64,000 nucleotides of DNA, taken from NCBI GenBank assembly GCA_963853835.1, contig OY970826.1, positions 3,394,001 through 3,458,000 of the forward strand, in the 5' to 3' direction. The stretch comes from Calendula officinalis. Lineage: Eukaryota; Streptophyta; Magnoliopsida; Asterales; Asteraceae. The stretch's first letter is position 1; the number at the start of each line of letters is the position of its first letter. Of this stretch, positions 41,071 to 50,884 are shown piece by piece. Position numbers and translations under genes: made by a program. Below the pieces are notes generated by a model, which was not told where the DNA came from, did no database searches, and worked only from the letters and a program-made list of their open reading frames with translations.

Positions 41071-42460
41071 TCAAACGTTGGATGTTACTCATTTATCATC
41101 AATATAATGAATTATAATTTTCTTTTATTAAGTTTTCTTTGCATTTTTATATGAAATGTGAGTATTTTTTTGGTAATTCATGTTCGACTCGCAAACCAAC
41201 TAATCTCATGATGAAGCGGACGTAGTGGTGATAAAACTCAAATTTGATTACTATGTTATATCAGAGTCACATCAACTTTTTCTCTTCAGACTAAATATAT
41301 ATGATAAACTCTGACCAAACCCCCGTAGTGTGGTGAACAAATTCACGGCCATGTTAATTCCATGGGGATGCATCCTTGGTAGACCATGTAATGGAGGCAC
41401 GCGTGGTTATCGACAAACCCTCCATTACGCATTTTCTAAGTTGCACCTAATTTGATGTGCTGCAGCTGCAAGATTATATGTAACGAATAGTTTTATTAAA
41501 ATGTAAAGTAAATTACATGGATAATCTTTGTGATTTACTCAAAATTATACATATATAGTTTTTAACTACAAATATTATACCAAACACACACTCACAAATT
41601 CCTTTATATCTCTCGAGAACTATCTCTCCAACCATCTTATTCTCCAGTCGCCGCCGTACACCATATCCATAATTGGCACCACCGCCACAACACCAAGAGC
41701 ACAAGTCAGTTTTTCTGTCTTTAATACTACTAGAATGAGCCTGATATTGCAAAAATTGTACATAAGATATATACATATTTTAATTTTGAGAATATCTAAC
41801 GTTTTTATTTAGAAATCATTAGGACTATGCTCAAATACTTCTAACTAAGTTTTTCTCTATGAATTCAAGTTAATTACTGAAAATGAAGTATATATGGAGC
41901 TTTTAACCAAGTTTTGGACAAAAGACTGGAACACAACGCGTAGAGTTGAAGAACAAGATGTGCCACATTCATGTCAAGCCCAAGAAAGAACACGTCCTAC
42001 ACCGGGCCAACCGCCCAAGGCCCACGAATTTGAAGGGCCCATTTCCATAAATTTTACCCATTCTAAATATCGGTCTATTTTAGTCTCTAGCCCAAAGTCC
42101 TTTAAGTCCATTAGTTCATTTTAGCATTGGTTGGGCCTGTGCGCGTGATGAGCCTTTGGCAGAACTCAGAAGAAACATATTAGACTAGAAATAGCTTTTT
42201 ACAAAGATAAATGACCTTCTAGGAAGAAAAATTTTTAACTCAAAAGGTTATTATTCTCTAAGTTTTTCTCAAGACATAAAAAAAACTTTATGTAGGTTAA
42301 TATGCATTGGACGGGCCAAAAGCTTTTTGGAAATAAATTTCAAGATTTAGTCGTGAGTTTGTTCACAACTATGGAGGTTTGGTCATCCATTTGGTCTGAA
42401 GAGATAAAATTTGATGCGAGACTGATTTGCATTGATGATCAAACTTGGGTTTGGTCACTA
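41071..42460. other. Spacer between the two neprosin genes
   Basis: The 3' flank of gene 1 (ATATAATGAATTATAATTTTC) has a counterpart after gene 2. The middle has short open stretches (41513-41776 minus; 41894-42124 plus), but these lack family motifs and look like repeat remnants (GCCCAAG/GGGCCC stretches at 41970-42090). I see no gene. Confidence 0.5.
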
Positions 42461-43675
42461 TTACGAATAATCTTAATATTATCATTTTCGTGTTATTTTT
42501 TTTAAATAAACTTAACTTAAAGTTAACTCGTTAACAAATGCCCTAAAAAGTAAAAAGGTTATTAGTAGAATCTTTTTAATTAGTCATAATGTAATTGCGT
42601 TTATTAGAAAACAGTTATTAATCATAATATTTGTGCATTGAATGTTTCTTTATATATGTCAATTGACAATTGTGGATTTTAAAATAAAGAATTATAATAT
42701 GTTTTCTTGAAACTAGCTTCTCTTTTCTTTAGTTTTGTTCAACAAATCAAACACCAAAAAGGACTAGTTCGAACACACTTAAAATTTGTTTTATACAAAA
42801 TACAAACTGTGCATACAAAAATGGAGGCTAGTTCTTGTGACACGATTCCTTCAATTGTTTTCATATCTGTTTTGTTTTTCTTGTTGTTTACCCAATCCGT
42901 TGAATCAAGTATAGAGTCAGAGAAGACGAAGTTGATTAAAGCCCATCTTAAAGAAATTAATAAGCCCTTTGTCAAATCAATTAAGGTAATCTAAGATTTT
43001 CTTTGATAATCTAGAAAAACTTTTTTTTATCTTAAGTTTGTTATTTACATTCATGTTTTCAAGTGTTATTATTTTAATGGATTGTCAATTTATTTAATTT
43101 GAAACAGAGCTCAGATGGTGATATAATAGACTGTGTTTTGATTCATCTGCAACCAGCTTTTGATCTTCCCGAGTTAAAAGGAAAAATCGCAATGGTAAAC
43201 TTAATTTATTTTTTATAATTCTATTTAGTTCTAAACTCATGTTAGTATTATATGTGCATGTACCAATAATTATACATATATACATTTTTCGTAGTCTTAT
43301 AATGTCCTGTGAACAGTTGTCTGCTAAAAATGCGCTTTCAACAAAATGATTAAGGGATTCACATAAGCAGTTTTTACCGTTGTTTATTAATTTAACTAAC
43401 TACTTCTGAAATTAACAAATTTTTTAAAATATTAGATTAATAAGCAAAGAAGTTAGTATCACATAATTTCTTTATTTTTTACGAATTTTTAAGTATATGA
43501 ACGAGTAACATAAACTCCATACAGTTATACTGAAGTGTGACCTCTATATATGCTCATTAAATACATAGATAAGTATGTATACCATGTATTTAAAGAAAAT
43601 GCAACTTGATGTTTACTTTTTTTCTTATTAACAACTAATTAAACGAAATTATTTTATTCATGTTGATATATTATA

Positions 43676-43832
43676 CTTCTGCGTCCCATTTTTATTGTCT
43701 AATATATTATTTTAGTTTGTCTCATAAAGACTGTTTTTCCTGAATTTTAACCAATCAAAAAACACTTAAATGAGAAAGAGAAAATTTGATTGGTGACATA
43801 ATATAATTAATGTAATTTTGGGACGGAGAAAG
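43676..43832. mobile_element. Stowaway-type MITE in intron 2 of neprosin 2
   Basis: The ends CTTCTGCGTCCCA and TGGGACGGAGAAAG are inverted, with TA on both sides (43674-43675 and 43833-43834). The length of 157 bp fits Stowaway. Confidence 0.82.
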
Positions 43833-44502
43833 TATCTTAACAATGTATTTAATTTGTTTTCTTATTGTTGTTTTATAAACAACAGGAGTTGCCTGAGATG
43901 CCAAATGGCCATAAGAATACAGGAATCAAATCAGAACTAAAGCAGTTATGGAATTTAAATGGTGAATCATGTCCTCACGGAACAATTCCAATAAGAAGAA
44001 CAAGTGAAAATGACATTTTTGGATATTCTAAAATTGAGAAGAAAATGAGTTCAAAATTCCAAGATGACCCCGGCCATGAGGTACTAATTTTTTTCCAAGC
44101 TGATATTCTTAACTGCCTAATTAATATTTTCGTGACTGTTACCAGACTTTTCATAATATTCAGCTTGAACCAAATTTGTCCTTATTGTTTAAATATATAT
44201 ATATTTTTCTTTGTAACCGATTTCATTCGCGGTAATTTATGTTTGCAGCATGCGACGGCTCGTGTAAACGGAGATCAATACTATTGAGCAAAAGCGATTA
44301 TAAATGTATGGGCGCCAAATGTTACGAACCCGGATGAATTTAGCCTTTCACAAGTTTGGATTATAAGTGATCTTAACACTATTGAAGCTGGTTGGATAGT
44401 ACGTATTTTCGTCTCCCTTTTTTTGTTGTTGATATATTAACGTTTTTTCAGTATGATTATGGATACAAATACTAAATCAAATTTGCTCCACTTTAATGTT
44501 AA

Positions 44503-45147
44503 TTAGCAGGTGTTTACCCCGCGCGCTGTCGCGTGGGATTTTCATATAATACTTAAAATAAGTCTATTGATATTCGTATAATAATAAATTCGTAATCTTA
44601 ATAATTTGAATATTGTAAATAATTTGAGCTGTAAAAATAAGTTGGTAAATGTTATATTATTAATATTCATAAATATTATAATTTTTATACAAAATATAGC
44701 ATGTTAAAATAATAAGGGTTAGAATGTAAGTATTCATAACTTAAATGTCAAAAATGTTAAAGCCTGAGATTAAAGAAAATATAAAGTTAAATATGACGGC
44801 TTAAATAAAAAATAATATAATTGAACAGTATGTCTGGCTACCACTATTCACCCAAGTTTAGAATAAATATAAGTAGAAATATAAAATTTAGAAATGAATT
44901 GAAATATAAGTAAAAAGAAAAGATAGAAAAAAAAATATTTTTCATGTTTAAACTATAAATATATCAATGTTAATTGTGGAAGAGATAGGTTAAAAACATT
45001 GTCAAAATCTGCCGAAATATGCCGAAATGTTTGACCATAATTATAACTTAGCATTTATCAATGGTTTATTTCAATTGTATAATATACATGTGTCAAACGA
45101 TCAACGGTGTTAGTACTACTATTCATGCGACTTCGTAAATATATAGA
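44503..45147 (-). mobile_element. Non-autonomous Helitron in intron 4 of neprosin 2
   Basis: Read on the minus strand it starts TCTATATATTTACG after an A and ends in a GC hairpin (CCCACGCGACAGCGCGCGGGG), then TGCTAA followed by T. These are the Helitron rules (TC start, CTRR end, A/T target). The paralogous intron of gene 1 lacks it: both sides align around GCTCCA and ATTTGTATTTCAAAATGTATG near 39045-39090. The length is 645 bp. Confidence 0.82.
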
Positions 45148-45409
45148 TATATAATATAATTTCACTCATTTATAATTCAAAATGTAGCTAATCATTTTGT
45201 ATGAAAAATATGAGATTCTATTCTACCACTCGAATTAAATGAGTTGTTTTAAAAACTCCAAAACAGGGTCGACTATTTGGAGACTTCAAAGTACTATTTA
45301 GAGACCTATAACTATTTAATAATTTAGTAGTATTTTACATTTTATAAAATCCAAGGCTGAAACTAAAGCCCGAACTCATTTATCTAAACCCTAAAATGTC
45401 TCAAGTTAC

Positions 45410-45590
45410 CTGTATGTCGTCTTGGCATTAACCAACAGTACCGGGTCCACCATACTCTGGTGTTAACCAACAGAGTATAGTGGTGGACCTGGTACCCGGC
45501 AGATTCACGGCCTAAACTTCCATCTCTCGAATTTTTCACAACATCCACCATACTCTGGCGTTAACCAACAGTACCAGGTCCACCACTACC
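45410..45590. repeat. Inverted repeat GTACCGGGTCCACCATACTCTG
   Basis: TACCGGGTCCACCATACTCT (about 45439) pairs with AGAGTATAGTGGTGGACCTG (about 45472), and a further direct copy follows (45548-45585). It forms a strong hairpin in intron 4 of neprosin 2. Confidence 0.7.
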
Positions 45591-45733
45591 AACTCACTCG
45601 CATCGGAAATCTGCCGGAGGTAAGGGTGGTTGGTGGTTGTTTCCGGCGAATGGTGGATAACCATGTTAATTAATTGTTTATAATTACAATTTTCAAGATA
45701 AAAAATAATTAACTTTAACTAGGGTGTTTATTA

Positions 45734-45857
45734 GGAGTAGATTAGATGGCCTAGCGGTAAGGTGTTTGCCCTCCAACCTAGTGGTTGAGGGTTCGAGTCT
45801 CATAGTGGACATGGGTGGTTATTTAGGAGTAGATTAGATTTGCCGTTCCAAAAAAAA
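45734..45857 (+). mobile_element. tRNA-derived SINE with 17-bp target duplication
   Basis: It has an A-box-like TGGCCTAGCGGTAAGG, a B box GGTTCGAGTCT and a poly-A tail. A perfect 17-bp duplication, AACTAGGGTGTTTATTA, lies on both sides (45717-45733 and 45858-45874). This marks LINE-dependent retroposition, apparently recent. It lies in intron 4 of neprosin 2. Confidence 0.9.
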
Positions 45858-48017
45858 AACTAGGGTGTTTATTAAATAAATAAGAGTGTTCAAATAATGT
45901 CACCCTTAAAAGCAAGTATCATTATTCATCGTATTATTTAGTTAAAATAATTGAAAAATATATACTTGAGTTCAACAAAAAGTAATTTCCATAAATTCTT
46001 AGATCACAAAGTGTCGACGAGCGTTACACTTATCTTAAAGACAAAAATGCCTTTTTAACATAGTTAACCCACACATCCCAAATATTCATATAACATGTCT
46101 TTAGTACCTAAAAAACACTAAAAACCGATCACAATATAATAAATCAGTTTTTTCCTCGTATTTATCGTAGTTATATATAATTACTCCTTAGATCCTAAGC
46201 ATGTATGATACACATATGTGTATGTGCCTCTTAGACTACTGTAATGATGATCAAAATTCAAACCCATATTTAGTCATAACTATCACTTCAACGTTAAATC
46301 AATGTTTTGATTGTTATGGCAGGTTTATCCGGAGCTAAACCAAGATGTCCAACCTAGGTTTTTTATTTACTGGACTGTAAGTGTTATGTTTTCATGTTTA
46401 CAAATTTGTACATGTTTTTTAGTTTGGAGAAATAGTATTCCTTTCTGCTAAATATTCCTATTTATTTTCTTACTCATTTAATTAATACATATGTCCAAAT
46501 CAAATGATATTATAAAACAATATTAATGGATTTCAAGTGTCAATCATTTTATGTGTAGGATGATTAGGAAGATATGGTAGAAAATAATACATTTTTCTTC
46601 AGTTTTATGCTATTATGGGGTCGTATTACTGAAAGATTTTAATTTAACGTGAAAGTTGAAACATTTATACAGAGTGATGGATATCGTGATACTGGATGCT
46701 ATAATTTGTTGTGTAAAGGGTTTGTACAAACGAATAATATGATAAGTCTTGGAGCTGCTATAGCACCAATATCGACGTATGATGGTGAACAAGACGAAAT
46801 CCCCATATTAATATGGAAGGTGAATTTTAAATATTTCTTACATTTATTTAGTATTTTCACGATTTTAGTCCAAAATTATGTATTTGTTCTTACATTTATT
46901 TAGTATTTTCACGATTTTAGTCCAATATTATGTATTTGTATGGTGTCTACACAAGATCTATCAATCTACTCGTTAAGATTATGAACACATATATTTGTTT
47001 ACTCGTTAAGATTATGAACACAAGATTGTGTATTTGTTTTTAATCCACAAATATATTTTTTATTTTCATGATTTTACTCTAAAAATTAAGTTTAGGACTA
47101 AAAAATATTTTAGAAAAATATTTTAGTCCCAGACTTAAATTTGTTTCAACATGAAAATGTCAAATTTAATGATAGGATTGTCAACTTCTTTTAAATTTCT
47201 TTACAATAATAAATCCGTTCCTTAAGCAAATTGTTACCCTTTTAAAACCAATCAACAATAGCTTTTTATTTATTTATTGGTTTTTTATGGAATAGAAGTA
47301 TTCTCAGTTTGGGAAAAGAAATGTTTTAATTTCCTATAGTTTTCTAGGTTGGGAAAATAAATATATATAATGGGTTTTCTTATATTAGTCTTTCTTGTTA
47401 ATTAAGAAAAAAATGTTTGGCAATTATAATTCTTTTGTTTTATCAATATTGAAAGTTCATGGGCATATGATACAAATCTCATGTTTAATTTAAGTAGTAT
47501 TTATTGTCAACAACAATCTATTATTAGCAAAATTCTTTATATAAAAGTAGTTGATAGTTGATATTCATTTTTACCCATTAGGAAATTAATCATTGTAATC
47601 ATAACTTGATTTTAATTTTTGTAGGACCCGAAAACCGGAAACTGGTGGTTATGTGTAGGAGGTAATTTGACTGCGGATAATCTAATAGGATACTGGCCAT
47701 CAACTTTATTCTTTGATCTTCGAGATCACGCAACTAGGGTTGAATTTGGTGGTGAAATTCACAACAGTGAAGCATTAGGTGAACACACGTCAACCCAAAT
47801 GGGTAGTGGTCATTTCCCGAGTGAAGGATATAAGAAGGCGGCATATATTAAGCATATTGAAGTGATTGATCAACAAAATAGGATAAATTCGGTGTCAAAT
47901 TTAAAAACAATTACGGAAAAGCCAAACTGTTATGATGTTAAAGCTGAGATGAATGATGGCAATTGGGGTAGTTATATATATTTTGGAGGTCCCGGAAAAA
48001 ATCCAAATTGTCCTTGA

Positions 48018-48443
48018 TCAAAAGTTGGATTTTACTCATTTGTTACCAATATATGGAATAAAATTCTCTTTTATTAAGTTTTTTTTTTTTTTTTTTTTTT
48101 TGCATTTTTGTATGAAATGTAAGTCTCTTTATAACAATTACTCTTTTGCTACTTATTCTGTACACGGTACTAGAATACACTACTAGAAAAAAAAACAGGT
48201 GTTCTTAAAAAATATTTCCAAGGTCAGAAAACTCATTTTGGCATTATCCGCATATTGCATTAACGAGAGATTTAGAACTAGGGATATTACATGATGAACT
48301 TTTCTTCAAATACCGGAATTAAATAGTAAATACATTACATCTTTCTACACGAAATACATTTCAATTTGAAGAAAATATGTGAGTAATATAAAATCGAATT
48401 TCTAAAGAAATTAATTAATTAATTAATTAGACATAATTAATAA
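48018..48443. other. 3' flank of neprosin 2
   Basis: A T run (about 20) at 48080-48101 and an AT-rich spacer. TTAATTAATTAATTAATTAG occurs near 48410. Nothing else is seen. Confidence 0.5.
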
Positions 48444-48972
48444 GAGCATCCCCAATGGTTAACCTCACAAAGACTTATTACTTTTGCCACATCAACTATC
48501 TACTAACAAAAAACCTATTTAAAAAAAGCATCTCCAATGGTTAACCTTTCAAAAAGCTTTTTCTTATTAATATTACTAGTTACCTTTATGTATCTCAAAT
48601 GTTTTATAAATGCCCCTCATATATAATTTGACCATTTTTATAGTATTTTATAATACTTAATATACCACAAAATAACAAAACTTATCATCATTCTTGTTCT
48701 TTATAAAAAATATTAAAATATGATAAAATTATCATTTATAGTTATAAAAATAATAAAGAGTTCATATATAAATTTATCTAGGGTTTAAAATGTAAAATTA
48801 GTAAATATGAGGACTAAATAAATCAAACATTGAAAGATAGTTAAGAGATTATGGAAGAATAAGTCATTGAAAAAAGCTTTTAAAAAAGCCCTTCACTCCA
48901 ATAGCAAAAAGTCATCCAAAGACTTATTTAAATAGTAATAAGCTTTTGAAAAAGTTACCATTAGAGATGCTC
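48444..48972. mobile_element. MITE (GAGCATC ends) that reaches the stop codon of the next gene
   Basis: It starts GAGCATCCCCAATGGTTAAC and ends with the inverted GTTACCATTAGAGATGCTC. TAA lies on both sides (48441-48443 and 48973-48975), so it is PIF/Tourist-like. Internal copies of CATCTCCAATGGTTAACCTT (near 48528) suggest nesting. Its right end overlaps the stop codon of the minus-strand gene at 49762-48972. Confidence 0.85.
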
Positions 48973-49762
48973 TAAGATAAGTGTGAGTAGCCATTGGAGT
49001 TGAGCTTGAGATGAGCACCAGAATCTTTCTTCTTCATTGTTTTCTTGAATTGCTTTGATGCTGCTTTCAATACCTTCTTCCATCCCTATTCCATATTCAG
49101 CAATTTTTCTAAAATTAACCCATATTTTATGGAAATAATTATTACACCACATTTTTTAATACTTATTGTGCAAGTATTATTGTAAACTATACAAATATAT
49201 TAAGCAACAATTGTGATGTATAGTTTGAAATGTATCGTGTAAAAATATTATTAATCCTATAAATCAAGAAAAATTATGGGTCACTTACCTTGCTCCGAAT
49301 TGGGGAAGAACAAACCGGATCCGCAACCAAATTCGACAAATTCGATCCCATTTTATCAAACCCTCTAAAACTACTCCTTCTTTTCTTCATCATCATCGTT
49401 TTCTTGCTAAATTTATGATGCATTTTAAAACAATTAAACACACAAGAACTCAAAACATTTTCACCTCCCGTGAAATCTCCATCTTCATACGAAAGCTTCC
49501 TCTGCAGCTCCGGCGCCGGCGAGGAAGGGTTTGAAGGATGAGGTACTAACGGCGACCAAATTGAGCTCTGAGTGTAATCGAAATCAAAAGCTGAATTATC
49601 TGGAAACTTGCAAAGAAGCTCGGTTGACATTGATGATAACATGTATTCCACCACCTTCATCGTTTCAACTCCGCCGCCGTAGTAACCGCCGTCGCTGCCG
49701 GAGCTGGTGCTGTTTGTCATGAGGGTTTCTCTGTCGTCTTCTTGGATACCGTTGGATACCAT
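48972..49762 (-). CDS. Two-exon plant gene of unknown function
   Basis: Exon 1 is 49762-49289 (158 codons) and exon 2 is 49085-48972 (37 codons plus TAG), with a GT-AG intron in phase 0: 195 residues. I chose the acceptor at 49087-49086 because it gives SPIRSK/GWKKVLKAASKQFKK, a coherent basic helix, whereas the nearest upstream AG leads straight to a stop. The protein has an N-terminal Gly/Ser stretch, a hydrophobic-acidic segment (ETMKVVEYMLSSMSTELL), and a strongly basic part with RRSSFRGFDKMGS. It may be nuclear or membrane-associated; I do not know the family's role. The last codons abut an inserted MITE: the TAG is made of target-site TA and the first G of the MITE. Confidence 0.75.
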
Positions 49763-50047
49763 TTTTGGGTGATGGGTTTTGGTGGGTGTTTTGCAGGTTA
49801 CTTAATGGTGGAAATTGGAGAATTAAAGTAGTGGTTACGAGGAAGATGACAAAAACTAGCCGTTGGAGGGGCAGTTTTTGATACTCCGTTGACTAGATAA
49901 AGGTCAAAGTTAGAGATCATGGGCTTGAAAGTGTTCATCACTTTTGGATTGGGCTTAAATGTCAATATTTTTTTGTGGGCTTAGAGTATTGTGATGGTCT
50001 TTAGATGGTTTTAAACAAGGATTTTTTTGAAATTGAATTATATAGTA
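49763..50047 (-). promoter_or_regulatory. 5' flank of the two-exon gene
   Basis: About 285 bp lie between the ATG and the next Helitron. No clear TATA box could be placed. Promoter function is inferred from position only. Confidence 0.35.
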
Positions 50048-50297
50048 CTAGCAGGGTACCTGCACAATGCGGCGGCGGGTACCCGTAACTATATTTTCAA
50101 GTGATGATAGTACCGGTGGTGGTGACAATAGCGATGGTGATGAGTGGTGGTGCGTAGTGATGGTAGGTGCTGACATTAGTGATGGTAGGATCAGATCCGA
50201 TATTGGCCTTTTTGTGAAAGTAAATATGAGCCTTTTAAATAGAGAAATGATCGTTCAGTTCTGGTGACGTTAAAGCTTATATATATTAGTATCTAGA
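50048..50297 (-). mobile_element. Short non-autonomous Helitron
   Basis: On the minus strand it ends GGGTACCCGCCGCCGCATTG, then GTGCAGGTACCCTG and CTAG followed by T: a hairpin and a CTRR end. The 5' side is less certain; TCTAGATACTAATATATATA at 50297 is a fair Helitron start but is preceded by T, not A. Short ORFs inside are not meaningful. Confidence 0.7.
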
Positions 50298-50304
50298 ACA
50301 AATC

Positions 50305-50395
50305 AAAATAATCAAGTAGTTGAAGTGGTTAACACACAGTGACTACTTAGGAGAGGTCTTGTGTTCGAATCCTGTAAGCAACACTTTATTTTTTT
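50305..50395 (+). repeat. tRNA-like SINE relic
   Basis: AAGTGGTTAACACACAGTGA (A-box-like) and TTGTGTTCGAATCCTG (B box) are followed by a T-rich stretch. It does not fold as a full tRNA, so I call it a SINE fragment. Confidence 0.5.
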
Positions 50396-50718
50396 AGTTA
50401 AAGAACTTACTAAAAGTGGAAATCTCCTTAAACTTAAAATTAAGGAGCTCCTTAAACTTACTAAAAGAGGTAGGCCTAAATACATTAATAAGTAGTAAGA
50501 TATTTAGAGGGTGTTTGGGATTACGATTTAAAGTAGATTATCTGTTTTTGTGTTTTGAAAAGTGATATTTGAATTTTACCTATTAATTAAAAAAATAACC
50601 AGGTTTGCCAAATACTAAAAAACTGAAAATAATAGATTATTGTGATTTCAAACATCATAATCAAATCAAAACACTATTTTTCATAATCACGTTTTGTAAT
50701 AGCTAATTATATCATTAT

Positions 50719-50884
50719 GGGTTTTGATAATGATAGCCTTAGGGGTTGTCAATATACACGCATCATAAGTTTGTACATCAATCTATAACTACCCCTGAAT
50801 TTTAAGAATCACTTCCTCCTATAAATTAATATACAACTTTTATGCACTTAAAGACAGCCCTAAGGGCTGTCATTATCAAAACCC
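50719..50884. mobile_element. hAT-like MITE, copy 2
   Basis: GGGTTTTGATAATGATAGCC and GGGCTGTCATTATCAAAACCC are inverted termini of the same family as 33939-34104. The flanking duplication is imperfect here, so this copy is older. Confidence 0.78.

Larger units (their letters stand above)
42821..48017 (+). pseudogene. Neprosin-family gene 2, premature stop in exon 4
   Basis: The same seven-exon plan as gene 1: 42821-42985, 43108-43194, 43886-44080, 44249-44398, 46323-46376, 46673-46819, 47625-48017. Signal peptide, activation domain (CPHGTIPIRR) and both catalytic glutamates (NTIEAGW, FGGEI) are kept. In exon 4 codon 162 is TGA (44285-44287), where gene 1 has GGA in YYGMEA. Exon 4 is also six codons shorter, just before the catalytic NTIEAGW. 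All splice sites look good and the rest is open, so the loss is recent, or the stop is a sequencing or allelic variant. If translated, only the activation domain would be made. Introns 2 and 4 are swollen by a Stowaway MITE, a Helitron, a hairpin repeat and a SINE. Confidence 0.85.

Noticed and set aside
44285..44287. Selenocysteine or read-through reading of the TGA in neprosin 2
   Set aside because: Land plants lack the selenocysteine machinery, and the paralog has GGA (Gly) at this codon; a point mutation is the simple explanation.
45734..45857. tRNA gene
   Set aside because: A and B boxes are present, but there is no complete cloverleaf, and the poly-A tail plus 17-bp target duplication show a SINE.
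48961..49152. Exon 2 read as EEGIESSIKAIQENNEEE
   Set aside because: That frame requires a start or splice that does not fit exon 1. The acceptor at 49086 gives GWKKVLKAASKQFKK in the correct phase.
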